A stretch of DNA of 59,208 bases. Origin: Desulforamulus aquiferis (GTDB lineage Bacteria > Bacillota > Desulfotomaculia > Desulfotomaculales > Desulfotomaculaceae). The notes under the pieces are model-generated. The model was not told the origin of the DNA, did not search any database, and saw only the letters and a program-made list of their open reading frames with translations. A program made the position numbers and the translations under genes. The stretch lies in NCBI GenBank assembly GCA_004143605.1, contig AWVY01000041.1, positions 1 through 59,208 of the forward strand. The letters are read 5' to 3'. Positions 9,748-20,314 of this stretch are shown here, one piece after another (the stretch's first letter is position 1; the number at the start of each line of letters is the position of its first letter).

Positions 9748-9778
9748 AAGAAACACTTATCTATTATATTACAGGGGA

Positions 9779-11629
9779 CTATTTATTGTCGTCTTTTTTC
9801 TCATCTTTAATTTCATAATCAGCATCTACCACATTATCCTTACCCGCTGTATCCCCGCAGGAACCTCCTGCACAACCTCCCTGGGCCTCCTGCTGTGCAT
9901 TTTGCTGATACATTGCTGAGGTTAACTCATATAAGGGTTTGGTTAATGCTTCCAGTTTATTTTTAATTTCATCAATGTCATTGCCACCAAGGGCAGCCTT
10001 AAGTTCCTCAATGGCCTTTTTCAGGTTATCCACCTGAGCTTGATCCGCCTTATCACCAAGATCGGTTATTGTTTTCTCTGCTTGATAAATCATGGTGTCA
10101 GCCTGATTTCTGATCTCAACGGACTCTTTACGCTTCTTATCCTCTTCGGCAAACTTCTCGGCATCATTAACCATCGTATTAATTTCATCATCCGATAAAC
10201 CGCCGGTTCCTGTAATAGATATACTCTGTGCTTTGCCTGTGCCCATATCCTTGGCGGACACGGATACTATACCGTTAACGTCTATATCAAATTTGACTTC
10301 AATCTGGGGTACGCCCCTTGGCGCCGGGGGAATTCCGGTAAGTTGGAACTTACCCAGGGTTTTATTATCCCCAGCCATCTGACGCTCACCTTGCAGCACG
10401 TGAATCTCAACCGAGGTCTGGTTATCAGCTGCAGTGGAGAAAATCTGGCTCTTTGATGTGGGAATAGTAGTATTGCGATCAATCAAGCGGGTAAACACAC
10501 CACCCAGGGTTTCAATGCCCAGAGATAAAGGGGTGACATCCAGTAGCAGGACATCCTTAACCTCACCGGCTAATACCCCTGCCTGGATGGCAGCACCTAT
10601 GGCTACACACTCATCAGGGTTAATACCCTTATGGGGCTCCTTGCCCAGGAATTTGCGTATTGCCTCCTGAACCGCTGGAATACGGGTAGAGCCACCAACC
10701 ATCAGCACTTTATTGATTTCATTAGCGCTTAATCCTGAGTCAGCTAAGGCCTGGCGTGTGGGGCCCATGGTTTTTTCCACCAGATCAGCGGTTAACTCAT
10801 CAAATTTAGCCCTAGTCAAATTAATATCCAAGTGAACCGGACCATCTGGCCCAACGGAAATAAAGGGTAAGTTAATATTTGAGGTTACTACACCAGACAA
10901 TTCAATTTTTGCTTTTTCAGCGGCTTCCTTTAGTCGCTGCATAGCCATTTTATCCTTGGCAAGGTCTATGCCGGTCTCTTTCTTGAACTCACTGGCCAGG
11001 TATTCCATTACCCGGTGGTCAAAGTCATCTCCACCCAGTCGGTTATTACCACTGGTGGCTTTCACCTCAAAAACTCCCTCACCAAGCTCCAGGATGGAAA
11101 CATCAAAGGTACCGCCGCCCAAGTCAAACACCAGGACAGTTTGATCCTCTCCCTTATCCAACCCATAGGCTAAAGCTGCAGCTGTAGGCTCGTTGATGAT
11201 CCTCAGTACTTCAAGCCCAGCAATCTTGCCGGCGTCCTTGGTGGCCTGACGTTGCGAGTCACTGAAATAAGCTGGCACAGTAATAACTGCCTGGGTAACA
11301 GATTGACCAAGGTAAGCCTCAGCATCTGCCTTTAGCTTTGACAGAACCATGGCCGATATTTCCTGGGGTGAATAGTCTTTACTCTCAATAGTTACCTTAT
11401 AGTTGGTCCCCATATGACGTTTAATTGAAAGGACTGTGCGATCGGGATTACTAACAGCCTGACGTTTAGCAACCTGCCCTACTAAACGCTCACCTGTTTT
11501 AGAAAAACCTACGGCAGATGGTGTTGTACGTGCCCCCTCGGCATTTGGAATAACTACCGCCTCTCCGCCTTCCATTACAGCAACGCAGGAGTTAGTAGTA
11601 CCTAAATCAATACCAATTACTTTTCCCAT
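9779..11629 (-). CDS. dnaK: Molecular chaperone DnaK (Hsp70)
   Basis: ATP-driven Hsp70 chaperone, 616 residues, intact. The nucleotide-binding domain shows [35 protein letters not shown] and [12 protein letters not shown]; the substrate-binding domain shows [14 protein letters not shown] and the lid helix; the C-terminus is a short acidic tail ([13 protein letters not shown]). The tail also has a [11 protein letters not shown] segment with two cysteines. The ATG at 11629 is eight bases after AGGAGG. It is third in the hrcA-chaperonin-grpE-dnaK order and is expected to be controlled by HrcA through the CIRCE element upstream of hrcA. The GrpE-type lysine/arginine-rich region is the normal Gram-positive form. 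Confidence 0.99.
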   Translation of the reverse strand: MGKVIGIDLGTTNSCVAVMEGGEAVVIPNAEGARTTPSAVGFSKTGERLVGQVAKRQAVSNPDRTVLSIKRHMGTNYKVTIESKDYSPQEISAMVLSKLKADAEAYLGQSVTQAVITVPAYFSDSQRQATKDAGKIAGLEVLRIINEPTAAALAYGLDKGEDQTVLVFDLGGGTFDVSILELGEGVFEVKATSGNNRLGGDDFDHRVMEYLASEFKKETGIDLAKDKMAMQRLKEAAEKAKIELSGVVTSNINLPFISVGPDGPVHLDINLTRAKFDELTADLVEKTMGPTRQALADSGLSANEINKVLMVGGSTRIPAVQEAIRKFLGKEPHKGINPDECVAIGAAIQAGVLAGEVKDVLLLDVTPLSLGIETLGGVFTRLIDRNTTIPTSKSQIFSTAADNQTSVEIHVLQGERQMAGDNKTLGKFQLTGIPPAPRGVPQIEVKFDIDVNGIVSVSAKDMGTGKAQSISITGTGGLSDDEINTMVNDAEKFAEEDKKRKESVEIRNQADTMIYQAEKTITDLGDKADQAQVDNLKKAIEELKAALGGNDIDEIKNKLEALTKPLYELTSAMYQQNAQQEAQGGCAGGSCGDTAGKDNVVDADYEIKDEKKDDNK

Positions 11630-11664
11630 TGTTTTCAACCTCCTGAGAAAATTATGTTTAATTT

Positions 11665-12231
11665 TTAGGACCTGGCTACTTTAACCATAGCAGGTCTAAT
11701 TATCTTTCCTTTTAGAAAGTATCCTTTTCTTAGTTCCTCAACCACCGTATTTTCCGGACTCCCTGTATCCTCCACCTGCATAACAGCCTCATGGTGATTA
11801 GGATCAAATTGCTCTCCTACAGAAGGCACGGGGGTCAGCCCTTCATTGGTAAGTACCTCTATAAACTGACGGTGAATCATTTCTACCCCGCTGACAAACT
11901 TATCTCCACCATCACCGGAAGAAGCAAGGGCCCTTTCAAAATTATCCAGCACAGGTAGTAATTCCTTAATTAAATGCTCAGAACCATACTTTATAAGGTC
12001 TTCTCTCTCCTGGCGACTGCGACGGCGTAAATTTTCATAATCTGCTTGTAGCCTTAAAGCCCTGTTATTATTAGCCTCTGCCTCTGCGTTCTTTTCGTCC
12101 AGCAGCCTTTTAAGTTCAGCAGGGTCATGGGATACCTCGGTCTGATTGTCTGCCATTACTTCAGGTTCCAAAACTTCAGGTTCCACCACTTCCTTTTTTA
12201 ATTCTTCCTGATTTAAATTATTTTTGGTCAC
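11665..12231 (-). CDS. grpE: Nucleotide exchange factor GrpE
   Basis: GrpE releases ADP from DnaK. The 188-residue protein has an acidic, disordered N-terminus, the long dimerising helix ([19 protein letters not shown], then [15 protein letters not shown]) and the C-terminal beta domain with [12 protein letters not shown] and [21 protein letters not shown], which is diagnostic. I chose the GTG at 12231 because GAGGAG lies seven bases before it; the frame is open further upstream but that part overlaps the chaperonin's end. It is intact. It lies 35 bases upstream of dnaK. Confidence 0.96.
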   Translation of the reverse strand: MTKNNLNQEELKKEVVEPEVLEPEVMADNQTEVSHDPAELKRLLDEKNAEAEANNNRALRLQADYENLRRRSRQEREDLIKYGSEHLIKELLPVLDNFERALASSGDGGDKFVSGVEMIHRQFIEVLTNEGLTPVPSVGEQFDPNHHEAVMQVEDTGSPENTVVEELRKGYFLKGKIIRPAMVKVARS

Positions 12232-12247
12232 TCTATCACTCCTCAAA

Positions 12248-13805
12248 CTACTGCTCATGGTTATCTCCAGCAGCCTGTTTATAATCTCTCATCTTTATAA
12301 TGGTATCAATCCTAAGTATGGCTTCAGCTATCTCACCTGCCGCCTTCAATGCATGGATTTTAACCAGGGCCGGATCCAATACACCCAGTTCCAGCATGTC
12401 GGCTATCTCCGGTGTCACAGTCCACTGCCAGGGAGCTATTATTTTGCTCCACCTGGCTGCCAATACGTCCCCTATTTTTTCCAAGGGATTAAAGCCAGCA
12501 TTGGAAACTATCTGAGCCAGAGGGCGTTTTAAAGCCTCTGCCACACAGTCAACACCATAGGCCGCCATACCACGGGTGTTTTCTCGGATCTTTTCTACCT
12601 CCCTGGCCACGCTAATTCCACTGAGCCTCCCCCGGGAACAACTCCCCCCTTGATAGAAGCTTGAACAGAACTAGCAGCATCCTTGGCAATGCGTTCCCTC
12701 TCACCCACCACTTCCTCGGTGGCCGCACCAACCAGCACAGTGGCCATCGGCTTGCCATAGCCATTTAATATCCAAACCTGCTCAAGTTTTTCGTCTTCAA
12801 GGACTCTGTTTGCCTTACCCAAGTATTTTTCTAGTTCCATGGACTCCTTTTTCAAACCGGTTCGTTTAATGATCCTGGCCCCTGTGTGCTCTGCTGCCCG
12901 GCGGAGTTCCTTTGCTAATACTCGTTGAACCACCATAATACCAGCATCGGTAAGCATTTCCTCTGCTATATCGTCAACTCCCCGATCCACCAGAACTAAA
13001 CCGACTCCCAGATTAATTATCCTTTGCACATTGGCTCTGAATTCACTCTGGAGTTCCAAATAACGTGCAAAGCCCGCTTCCGTGCTAAGGGCTCATCTTC
13101 AATTTCTTCAGGCTCCAGGGCATCATCAATAACCAGAATCTTAACATCATCCAGGTTCCTTGGCATTTGCTTATTAATGGTTTCCTTATTAAGGATTACA
13201 CCCATGAACACCTGGTTTGAGGCCCCTTCTTCAGAAACCACCGTATCGGCAAGCTTAAAATTGGGGTCCAATAACTTATTACGGCCAATTAAACGGGCAG
13301 ATTCCACCACCAAATCGGCAATATCCTGGTGCTCCCTACCAGCAACCAAGGCCACCTGATGAACCAAGAATGCCGCAAGTCCTCCATGGGTAGGGTTTTT
13401 TCCTTGATAGCTTCCAATGCTCGCCGCACCCCGGTTCTTATGCCCTCTATGACTCGGGCCACCGGTACCCCCTTAGCCACCTGTTCAACCCCGGCACCCA
13501 CCAGGCGCCTGCCATAACCGTGGCAGTGGTGGTTCCATCTCCTATCTCTTCCTGTTGGGCTTTAGCAATATTTATCACCATCCTGGCCGCCGGGTGGTTT
13601 GCTTCCATCATGGTAAGAATAGTTACCCCATCATTGGTAATTACCACTTCTCCAAACTTATCTACCAGCATAGTGTCAAGACCCTTTGGTCCTAGGGTTC
13701 CTTCCACCGCCGAGGCAATAGCCCTAACGGCATTTGAATTTGTCATCAGGCAGCCAGTTTTTCATTTACTTCAGCCCCCTGGCTGGCCTGCTGTTTGAGA
13801 CTCAC
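12248..13805 (-). CDS. Group III (archaeal-like) chaperonin in the dnaK operon (five frameshifts)
   Basis: A Cpn60/TCP-1 family ATPase of 520 residues that resembles archaeal thermosomes more than GroEL. Seen: [20 protein letters not shown], the phosphate-binding [19 protein letters not shown], a thermosome-type apical and intermediate region ([30 protein letters not shown]), and the C-terminal [13 protein letters not shown] and [14 protein letters not shown]. Group III chaperonins such as Ch-CPN of Carboxydothermus hydrogenoformans lie in the hsp70 operon of some Firmicutes and build a two-ring complex with a built-in lid, needing no GroES. This gene lies exactly there, between hrcA and grpE. 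Breaks are near 13750, 13500, 13370, 13060 and 12605; span plus five gives 521 codons. The GTG start at 13805 follows AGGAGGG. Function is inferred from the family. Confidence 0.9.
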
Positions 13806-13827
13806 TACAGTCCCTCCTTTAATAAAC

Positions 13828-14870
13828 TCAACCTTTACCCTTAAGAATACTCTCCAATACCCTGGAAAGATTCCTTGTCATATGATCCACCACTGTAACT
13901 ACTTTAGCATATTCCATTCTGGTTGGTCCCAAGACACCAATAGTCCCCAGGACTTTATTGCCAACCCTATAGCTGGCTGTAACCATACTGCAATTTTGAA
14001 TTTCTTGTCTGGCATTTTCATTGCCAATTTTCACAGTTACACCCTGGATTCCCTGGGAATGCTCCAGTATATCCCGCAGCATTTCCTCCTGTTCCAAAAG
14101 GGATAATAGAACCTTTACCTTATCAACATTGTGAAACTCCGGTTGATTGAGGATATTGAATACCCCGTCTAAATATATTTTATCCTCCGCCTCCGTTGTT
14201 AGCCTATCTTGCATCAGTTCAAGGGCCAAATCCAGTATATGCCTGTGCTTATGCAGCTCAAAATATACTTCTTTAATCAGTGCAAGTCTGATATTGTCCA
14301 TGTTTTTGCCCTGCAGCTTGGCGTTAAGGACACTGGATATTTGCTCCAAATCTTGTTGAGTAATACTCTCCGGTATAGACATTATTTGGTGCTGCACAGC
14401 TCCGGTATCCATCACTACAATCAATATTGCTTGGGCTGGTGCCATCAAGACCAGTTGAATATGTTTGAAGTTGCTTGTTGCCATTTGAGGTGACCGCACC
14501 AGGGCTGTATAGTTTGTCAGTTTGGCTAACATTCTGCCGGTCCGGTTAATCACTTCTCCGACTTCCCGAACTTTATTTTCATATCCCCGGTGATGGTGTT
14601 TTCTTCCTCCCTGGTTAGCTCTTCCCTCTGCATTAGACAGTCAACATAATAGCGATAACCCATATCTGAGGGAATACGTCCAGCTGAAGTATGTGGCTGT
14701 TCAATAAATCCCATTTCTTCTAAGTCAGCCATCTCATTTCTAATTGTTGCGGGACTTACCCCCAATTTATATTTACGGGATATAGTTCTGGAACCAACTG
14801 GCTCAGCAGTATTTATATAATCTTTAATGATGGCCAACAGAATCTGCTGTTTTCGTTCATCCATTTTCAC
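13828..14870 (-). CDS. hrcA: Heat-inducible transcription repressor HrcA (one frameshift)
   Basis: HrcA binds the CIRCE operator and represses the dnaK and groE operons; heat or loss of chaperone activity relieves it. The N-terminal winged helix reads [30 protein letters not shown] and [27 protein letters not shown], which is diagnostic; the C-terminal GAF-like dimerisation domain includes [11 protein letters not shown] near the end. One base is lost near 14560, and span plus one gives 348 codons. The GTG start at 14870 follows AGGAGGT. It is the first gene of the heat-shock operon, with the CIRCE element 38 bases upstream, so it is autoregulated. Confidence 0.96.
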
Positions 14871-14907
14871 GTCGGCACACCTCCTGACTACACCCTGATG
14901 CAGGGTG

Positions 14908-14934
14908 TTAGCACTCTAATGTGTTGAGTGCTAA
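14908..14934 (-). promoter_or_regulatory. CIRCE operator (HrcA binding site)
   Basis: TTAGCACTC (14908-14916), 9-base spacer, GAGTGCTAA (14926-14934): a perfect match to the CIRCE inverted repeat. It lies between the promoter and the hrcA start, so HrcA bound here would block the whole heat-shock operon. Confidence 0.98.
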
Positions 14935-14945
14935 TTCTAATTAAA

Positions 14946-14974
14946 AATTTAGCAAAAGCAAAATTATTTGTCAA
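14946..14974 (-). promoter_or_regulatory. Sigma-A promoter of the heat-shock operon
   Basis: On the minus strand TTGACA (14969-14974), 17-base spacer, TAAATT (14946-14951). The -35 is perfect, the -10 has four of six consensus bases. The CIRCE element starts 11 bases downstream of the -10, covering the expected transcription start. Confidence 0.85.
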
Positions 14975-15051
14975 GCAACTGCCATTGAAGTAATTATTAA
15001 AACAGTTATATTTTGCCATAACTAATGGATTTTAATTCTTTTTTCATCTAT

Positions 15052-16188
15052 TTAAACAAATTCACAGAAAACCCTATTTGCCACAGGTACGCCCTTGTCA
15101 GTTAATTTCAATATGCCCTTGTGCAGCTCCACTAAACCTTCCTGCTGCAATTTCTTAATCTGTTTTCCAAAAACCTCGCTCACGCAAACTCCAAATCGTG
15201 TCTTAAAGGCATTTAACTCCAAACCTTCAGTTAATCGAAGTCCCAGGAATATTGTATCCCCCATTTGCTCTTCCCGCCCTAAAGTACGGGATTCTTCTAT
15301 GGGTCTTCTCCCCGAAAATAGAAGTCTAGTGTATTCCTCTAGACTGCTGACATTGCTAAAACGGGTTCCATCCATAAATGAATGGGCAGCCGGCCCCAAA
15401 CCCAAGTAGTTATTATTGTGCCAGTAGATTAAGTTATGCTGGCATAGGAAATTGGGCCTGGCAAAATTGGATATTTCATACTGGCCATATCCCAAGGTTG
15501 ACAGGGTTTTGATTCCTAGCAGATACATTTCCAATTCCAATTCCTCGGGACAGACTTTAGTTTTTCCTGCATCCACTGCGTCCGCAAGGGGAGTTCCTTC
15601 CTCCAACTGCAGGCCATAGCAAGATAGGTGTTCCGGTCGCCATGCCGCCACTACTTCCAGTGTTCGTCTCCACTGTTCTAAGGTTTGGCCCGGCAATCCG
15701 AAAATCAAATCAAGATTAAGGTTATTAAATCCTGCCCTTCTGGCAAACTCTACGGCTTGTTCTGCCTCGCGAAAACTATGTATACGACCAATGGATCGCA
15801 ATAGATCTTGATGGGTGGATTGTACTCCTAAGCTTAGTCTATTGTATCCGGCCTCCTTAAGACCCTTTAGCTTTTCGAAGTCAACTGTACCGGGATTAGC
15901 CTCTATACTGATTTCAGCCTGGGATACAATATCAAATGCCCGATGTATCTGTTCCAAAATTCGTTCCAAATACCCGGGCATAAGACAAGTGGGCGTTCCC
16001 CCGCCCACAAAAATTGTAGCTATCTTTTTATTTTCTGGGCACAGGGTTTCCGAGTAAAAATTTATTTCTTTGATCAAAGAATCCAGGTAAGTATCTGCCT
16101 GTTCTCTATTTAGAGGATAAGAAACGAAATCACAGTAAAGACATTTGCGCAGGCAAAAGGGAACATGAATATACAGTCCTATGGCCAT
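15052..16188 (-). CDS. hemW: Radical SAM heme chaperone HemW
   Basis: HemW (formerly HemN-like) inserts heme into target proteins. The 378-residue protein shows the radical-SAM cluster motif CLRKCLYC in YIHVPFCLRKCLYCDF (residues about 7-22), the FVGGGTPTCL glycine motif, SIEANPGTVD, and the HemW C-terminal domain. It lacks the extra features of true coproporphyrinogen oxidase HemN, so heme chaperone is the better name. It is intact. No clear ribosome-binding site precedes the ATG; a GGGGTCAGG-type repeat fragment lies just upstream (16203-16218). It follows lepA by 67 bases, the same order as in B. subtilis. Confidence 0.93.
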   Translation of the reverse strand: MAIGLYIHVPFCLRKCLYCDFVSYPLNREQADTYLDSLIKEINFYSETLCPENKKIATIFVGGGTPTCLMPGYLERILEQIHRAFDIVSQAEISIEANPGTVDFEKLKGLKEAGYNRLSLGVQSTHQDLLRSIGRIHSFREAEQAVEFARRAGFNNLNLDLIFGLPGQTLEQWRRTLEVVAAWRPEHLSCYGLQLEEGTPLADAVDAGKTKVCPEELELEMYLLGIKTLSTLGYGQYEISNFARPNFLCQHNLIYWHNNNYLGLGPAAHSFMDGTRFSNVSSLEEYTRLLFSGRRPIEESRTLGREEQMGDTIFLGLRLTEGLELNAFKTRFGVCVSEVFGKQIKKLQQEGLVELHKGILKLTDKGVPVANRVFCEFV

Positions 16189-16255
16189 AGCTGTGTATGT
16201 CCGGGGTCAGGCACAGGTCCTAAATTTCTCAAATAACCGTTCATGTTACACCTCG

Positions 16256-18059
16256 TTACTTTTCTTCGATACTTAATACAGCCATGAAGGCTTCTTGAGG
16301 TATTTCCACGTTACCAACCTGCTTCATGCGCTTCTTACCTTCTTTTTGCTTTTCTAAAAGCTTTCTCTTTCGGGAAATGTCCCCACCGTAGCATTTAGCC
16401 AGAACATCCTTACGCTGGGCTTTGATAGTTTCTCTGGCAATAATCTTATTGCCAATTGCCGCCTGGACCGGAATCTCAAACATCTGCCTGGGTATTAAGG
16501 CACGAAGCCTCTCCACAAGAGCCCTGCCCCGGGTTTGGCCCGTTCTTTATGAATGATACAGGATAAAGCATCCAGGGGCTCGCCGTTCAACAGTATATCC
16601 ATCTTAACCAAATCAGATTGTCGGTAACCTGTCAATTCATAATCCAGGGAAGCATAGCCCTTGGTACGTGACTTTAATTGGTCAAAGAAATCAAAAATTA
16701 TCTCCGAGAGGGGTATCTCATAGGTCAACATAACCCTATTGACACCCATATATTCCATATTGCTGTAGACTCCACGCTTACCCTGACAAAGTTCCATAAC
16801 AGTTCCCACAAAATCCTTTGGTACCATAATGGTGGCCTTCACAAAGGGTTCCTCAATCATCTCAATGTTATTAACAGGAGGTAGATTCGACGGATTATCA
16901 ATCTCTACAACTTCACCTTTGGTGGTAGTCACCCGATATATAACACTTGGTGCCGTTGTGATTAAGCTTAGGCATACTCCCGTTCCAGACGCTCCTGAAT
17001 AATTTCCATATGTAAAAGGCCAAGGAAGCCACAGCGGAAACCAAAGCCGAGGGCCTCAGAGGTCTCTGGTTCATATATTAGTGAAGCATCGTTGAGCCGC
17101 AGCTTGTCCAAGGCATCCCTAAGATCTTCATAATCAACTGTTTCCACCGGGTACAACCCACAGAACACCATAGGTGTAACCTTACGGTAACCTGGTAGGG
17201 GCTGTGGCGCCGGGTTACTTGCTGATGTGATGGTGTCACCCACCCTTACATCCTGAACGTTTTTCATACTGGCTGCCACAAAACCAACTTCGCCGGTACT
17301 TAATTGATCAACAAAATTCATATTGGGATTAAAGACACCCACTTCATTGACTTCAAATTCCTTTTGGGTAGCCATCATTCTAATACGCATACCTGGCTTA
17401 AGAGTACCTTGAACAACCCTTATATAGGCAATGACTCCCCGGTAGGCATCGTAGTGAGAGTCAAAAATCAAAGCCTGCAGCGGTTCCTTGGGATTTCCCT
17501 TTGGTGGCGGAACCTTCCTAACCACTTGCTCAAGAATCTCAGGAATGCCTATACCGCTTTTCGCAGAAGCTAAAACCGCATCAGTGGCATCTAGCCCGAT
17601 GACCTCTTCAATTTCCCCTTTAACCCGCTCAGGCTCAGCACTGGGCAGGTCAATTTTATTTATTACCGGAATTATTTCCAAGTCATTTTCCAAGGCCAGG
17701 TAAACATTGGCCAAAGTCTGGGCTTCAATACCCTGGGACGAGTCAACAACCAGCAGAGCACCTTCACAGGCTGCCAAGCTCCTAGATACCTCATAGGTAA
17801 AGTCAACGTGCCCAGGGGTATCAATCAAGTTTAGTTGATATTCCTCACCATCGCTGCGGTATAAAAAGGCGAACTGCCTGCAGTTTGATGGTAATACCCC
17901 GCTCCCTCTCAAGATCCATTTTATCCAATACTTGCTCGGTCATTTCACGCTGACTTAGGCTCCGGTACTTTCCAATAATCTATCTGCCAATGTAGATTTA
18001 CCGTGATCAATATGTGCTATAATACAGAAATTCCTAATACGGTTTTGGGGCGTTGCCAT
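16256..18059 (-). CDS. lepA: Elongation factor 4 (LepA), four frameshifts
   Basis: Ribosome-associated GTPase that assists stalled or back-slipped ribosomes. The G domain begins [22 protein letters not shown], followed by [12 protein letters not shown] (switch), [17 protein letters not shown] and [10 protein letters not shown]. Downstream are the EF-Tu-like domain II, the EF-G-like domains, and the LepA-specific C-terminal domain with [25 protein letters not shown], which is diagnostic. Breaks lie near 17965, 17890, 16965 and 16510; the span fits 602 codons if three are losses and one is a gained T. The ATG at 18059 follows GGAGG. A good sigma-A promoter lies 45 bases upstream, so lepA-hemW is its own unit. 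Confidence 0.96.
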
Positions 18060-18100
18060 TACTTAATTCCTCCCTCATCCCAAAAACGACATACTATTTC

Positions 18101-18129
18101 ATTATAGCACCCCTTGGGCCTGTCTTCAA
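18101..18129 (-). promoter_or_regulatory. Sigma-A promoter of lepA
   Basis: Minus strand TTGAAG (18124-18129), 17-base spacer, TATAAT (18101-18106). The -10 is perfect and the -35 matches four of six. It lies 42 bases upstream of the lepA ATG. Confidence 0.75.
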
Positions 18130-18192
18130 CTTTACAATAAAACTAAATTTTCTCCTTAACCCATTGGTTTACTGCCTTAACTTTTTCTGAGT

Positions 18193-18501
18193 TTAGCAGC
18201 AGCTCCCAATGCTCTCTGCTTCGCCTTTTACAGAGGTAATATCCTGCAGGGCGGCTTTATAGTACTCAGCTGTTCTTAACTCCAGCTCACCAAAGTCTAT
18301 TTCCAGCATTTCACCCAGTAGATGAATTTCCACCCCGCCCTCACCATTTTTAAGTACCTCAAAGGCCCTCAGGGGTTCTTCAGGAAGTACTAAGAGATTA
18401 AAATGATTTGAGGTAGTATTTATACCTATAAATATCAGTGAAAGAAATACTAAAATGCTCAGCAGATAAAAAATTCGACGCAAAATAAGGCACCTCCCCA
18501 A
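18193..18501 (-). CDS. Small membrane-anchored hypothetical protein
   Basis: The 102-residue protein has one N-terminal hydrophobic helix (FYLLSILVFLSLIFIGI, residues about 11-27) and a soluble part with acidic LLGEMLEIDFGELELRTAEYY. I do not recognise the family. It lies between spoIIP and lepA, the place of yqxA in B. subtilis, and may be its counterpart by position only. The last residues (SIGSCC) may be wrong: one lost base would give an alanine/lysine-rich end instead. AGGTGCC upstream is only a weak ribosome-binding site. Confidence 0.55.
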   Translation of the reverse strand: MGRCLILRRIFYLLSILVFLSLIFIGINTTSNHFNLLVLPEEPLRAFEVLKNGEGGVEIHLLGEMLEIDFGELELRTAEYYKAALQDITSVKGEAESIGSCC

Positions 18502-18562
18502 CTCTAGGATGCGCCTCTAGCTTAAACAATATACATATTTTGCCAGATAACTGAGGCTGAAA

Positions 18563-19637
18563 CTAAATTACTTCCCCCGCATTTTCTTCTACTTGGTAAT
18601 CCAGTTCTAGATGGTTTAATGTTTCTTCTTCTAAATTTGTGACTTCTTTAGCCTTAAGCTTCTCCTTGAGCACCTCGCCAAGGGCTTCTGCAAACATCTC
18701 TCCGCTGGCCTTTGCTCCTCTAAAGAGTTCTCTACCGTACCCATTTCCACCAAAACGGCCCCAGGATGTAGAAACTGGTTATAGCGACCTTCCTTTACCT
18801 GGACTCCGATACATAGGCCAGGATATAGCTCATCCAATTTATCAGCTAACTGACAAGCAAAATTATAATTTTCTTTCCAGTTTGGAAAGGGTCTTCTGGC
18901 ATCCGAGCCTACAACCATTAAAATTGTAGCCACCTTATTGCCATTGATCTCCACCAAACTCTGTTCCCTGGTTTTTCCTGCATCCCTATGTATATCCAAC
19001 ATGGCAAGCATTTTGGGATATTTTGCCACCAATTCCCTGGCAGTTTTTTCCGATTCAATATAAGAGGTGGCATACTGCAAATCGTGGACCTTTTCCGACC
19101 TGACTACTCTAATAGAAAACTTCTTTTCCAAAACCTGTTGAATTTCGGCTGCCACTGCTACCACTCCACCTTTGCCGGCCACCCTCTCTGTACCTTCTGA
19201 AATAGCGTAAGCTTCTCCCGTATGTGTATTATAGATTGCCACAAGAATATCGCTGCTTAACTCTGGCTGAAGGACAGGTTCCTCTTCTATAATCTTTGGA
19301 GTTTCACTGATAACTGGTGCCCCACCGGCCACAGCTTTGGCCAATAAGGTATTTGGTCAAGAAGCATCCCGGTGGGACTGGTATTTATTCTGGCCAGTCC
19401 CGCCACCCATAGTATTATGGCATGTCCTTGGTTTTCCATCTCATCTGGGGTATCCAATCTTGCTAAAGCAGGCATAGAGGTTAAGACAAGTACCCTAGGA
19501 TCCTGTATTGTAGTTTTTACCAATAAGCCAACTGTTTCTCTTACTACCCCACCACTGTCACCAATTAATTTTAAATCTAGCACCTTATACCATAGGGATA
19601 CAGTTATGATTATCCCTATTATAAGTACAAAAAGCAT
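18563..19637 (-). CDS. spoIIP: Stage II sporulation protein P (two frameshifts)
   Basis: SpoIIP is a membrane-anchored amidase/endopeptidase that cuts septal peptidoglycan during engulfment, with SpoIID and SpoIIM. An N-terminal helix (FVLIIGIIITVSLWY) precedes an extracytoplasmic region, then the catalytic domain with VAIYNTHTGEAY, MLDIHRDAG and HPGAVLVEMGTVENSLEE. One break is near 19335, another near 18700; the second restores the C-terminus to 18563. Span plus two gives 359 codons. The true start is probably upstream near 19690: a GGAGGGG site is followed by a frame reading WDYFRRQFRYRKK straight into this one, but a homopolymer T run there prevents a firm choice. Confidence 0.93.
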
Positions 19638-19807
19638 TTTTTTTCTATATCTAAATTGTCTACGAAAGTAATCCCAAAAAATAAAATCACCCCTCCCGGC
19701 ATGGGGCTTGTTTTTATTATTGTTATGCCCAGGTAGGAGTAGGTATGAGAACTATATTAGGCACCCTAATAAAGCTAATGCGACACAGGTTCCAGCATTG
19801 GTATGCA

Positions 19808-19850
19808 AAATGCCCAACTTCCCCCTTTTACAAGAAGTAGTTGGGCATTT
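19808..19850 (-). terminator. Terminator after the holin-like gene
   Basis: Arms 19808-19819 (AAATGCCCAACT) and 19839-19850 (AGTTGGGCATTT), 12-bp perfect stem. It lies six bases downstream of the holin-like stop on the minus strand; a T run on both sides makes it possibly bidirectional. Confidence 0.8.
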
Positions 19851-19856
19851 TTGTGT

Positions 19857-20186
19857 TTAACGCACTACTGTTGGTACAAAGGCATCAATGATTCCAATGA
19901 CAAATGCAGAAATGAGAGCACCTAACAGGGTAACGGTGAGTAGGTTTGGAATAATGAATTGGGCCAAATAAATAACCACAGCGGCGGTAACAAAACCTAC
20001 TATGCCACGTCTTTGAGGCGAAATACGATCACCCAGAAGGCTTTCTGCTATGTAGCCTAATACTGCAATAACTACTGCCGCAATTAACGCCCCAATGAAG
20101 CCTCCATGAACTACAAAACCAGGCGAAAGCCAGCTAACAACTAAAAGTACCAGAGCAGATACGATAAACCTGATAACCATTCCCAT
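19857..20186 (-). CDS. Phage holin family (PF04020, YvlD-like) membrane protein
   Basis: About 109 residues, nearly all hydrophobic, with three or four helices: FIVSALVLLVVSWL, GALIAAVVIAVLGYIAE, GIVGFVTAAVVIYLAQF and ALISAFVIGIIDAFV. The motif LGDRISPQRRGIVGFV is typical of the PF04020 family, which includes YvlD. 'Holin' is a family label only; no phage genes surround it. I chose the ATG at 20186, eight bases after AGGGGGTGA; an upstream GTG lies inside that site. It occupies the place where gpr stands in B. subtilis between rpsT and spoIIP. Confidence 0.85.
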   Translation of the reverse strand: MGMVIRFIVSALVLLVVSWLSPGFVVHGGFIGALIAAVVIAVLGYIAESLLGDRISPQRRGIVGFVTAAVVIYLAQFIIPNLLTVTLLGALISAFVIGIIDAFVPTVVR

Positions 20187-20314
20187 CAACCTTATCACCC
20201 CCTAAATTTAAATCTGTAATTATGATTGACCAAATCCGGTTATGATATACAAAGTTAGCTTGCATTTTAAATTTGGTCGTGGTAAAATTGTCGTTGTTGG
20301 GGAGGTGAGAAAAT

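Noticed and set aside
19857-20186. Prophage remnant marked by a holin
   Set aside because: PF04020 proteins are common chromosomal membrane proteins; no other phage gene, attachment site or composition change is visible.
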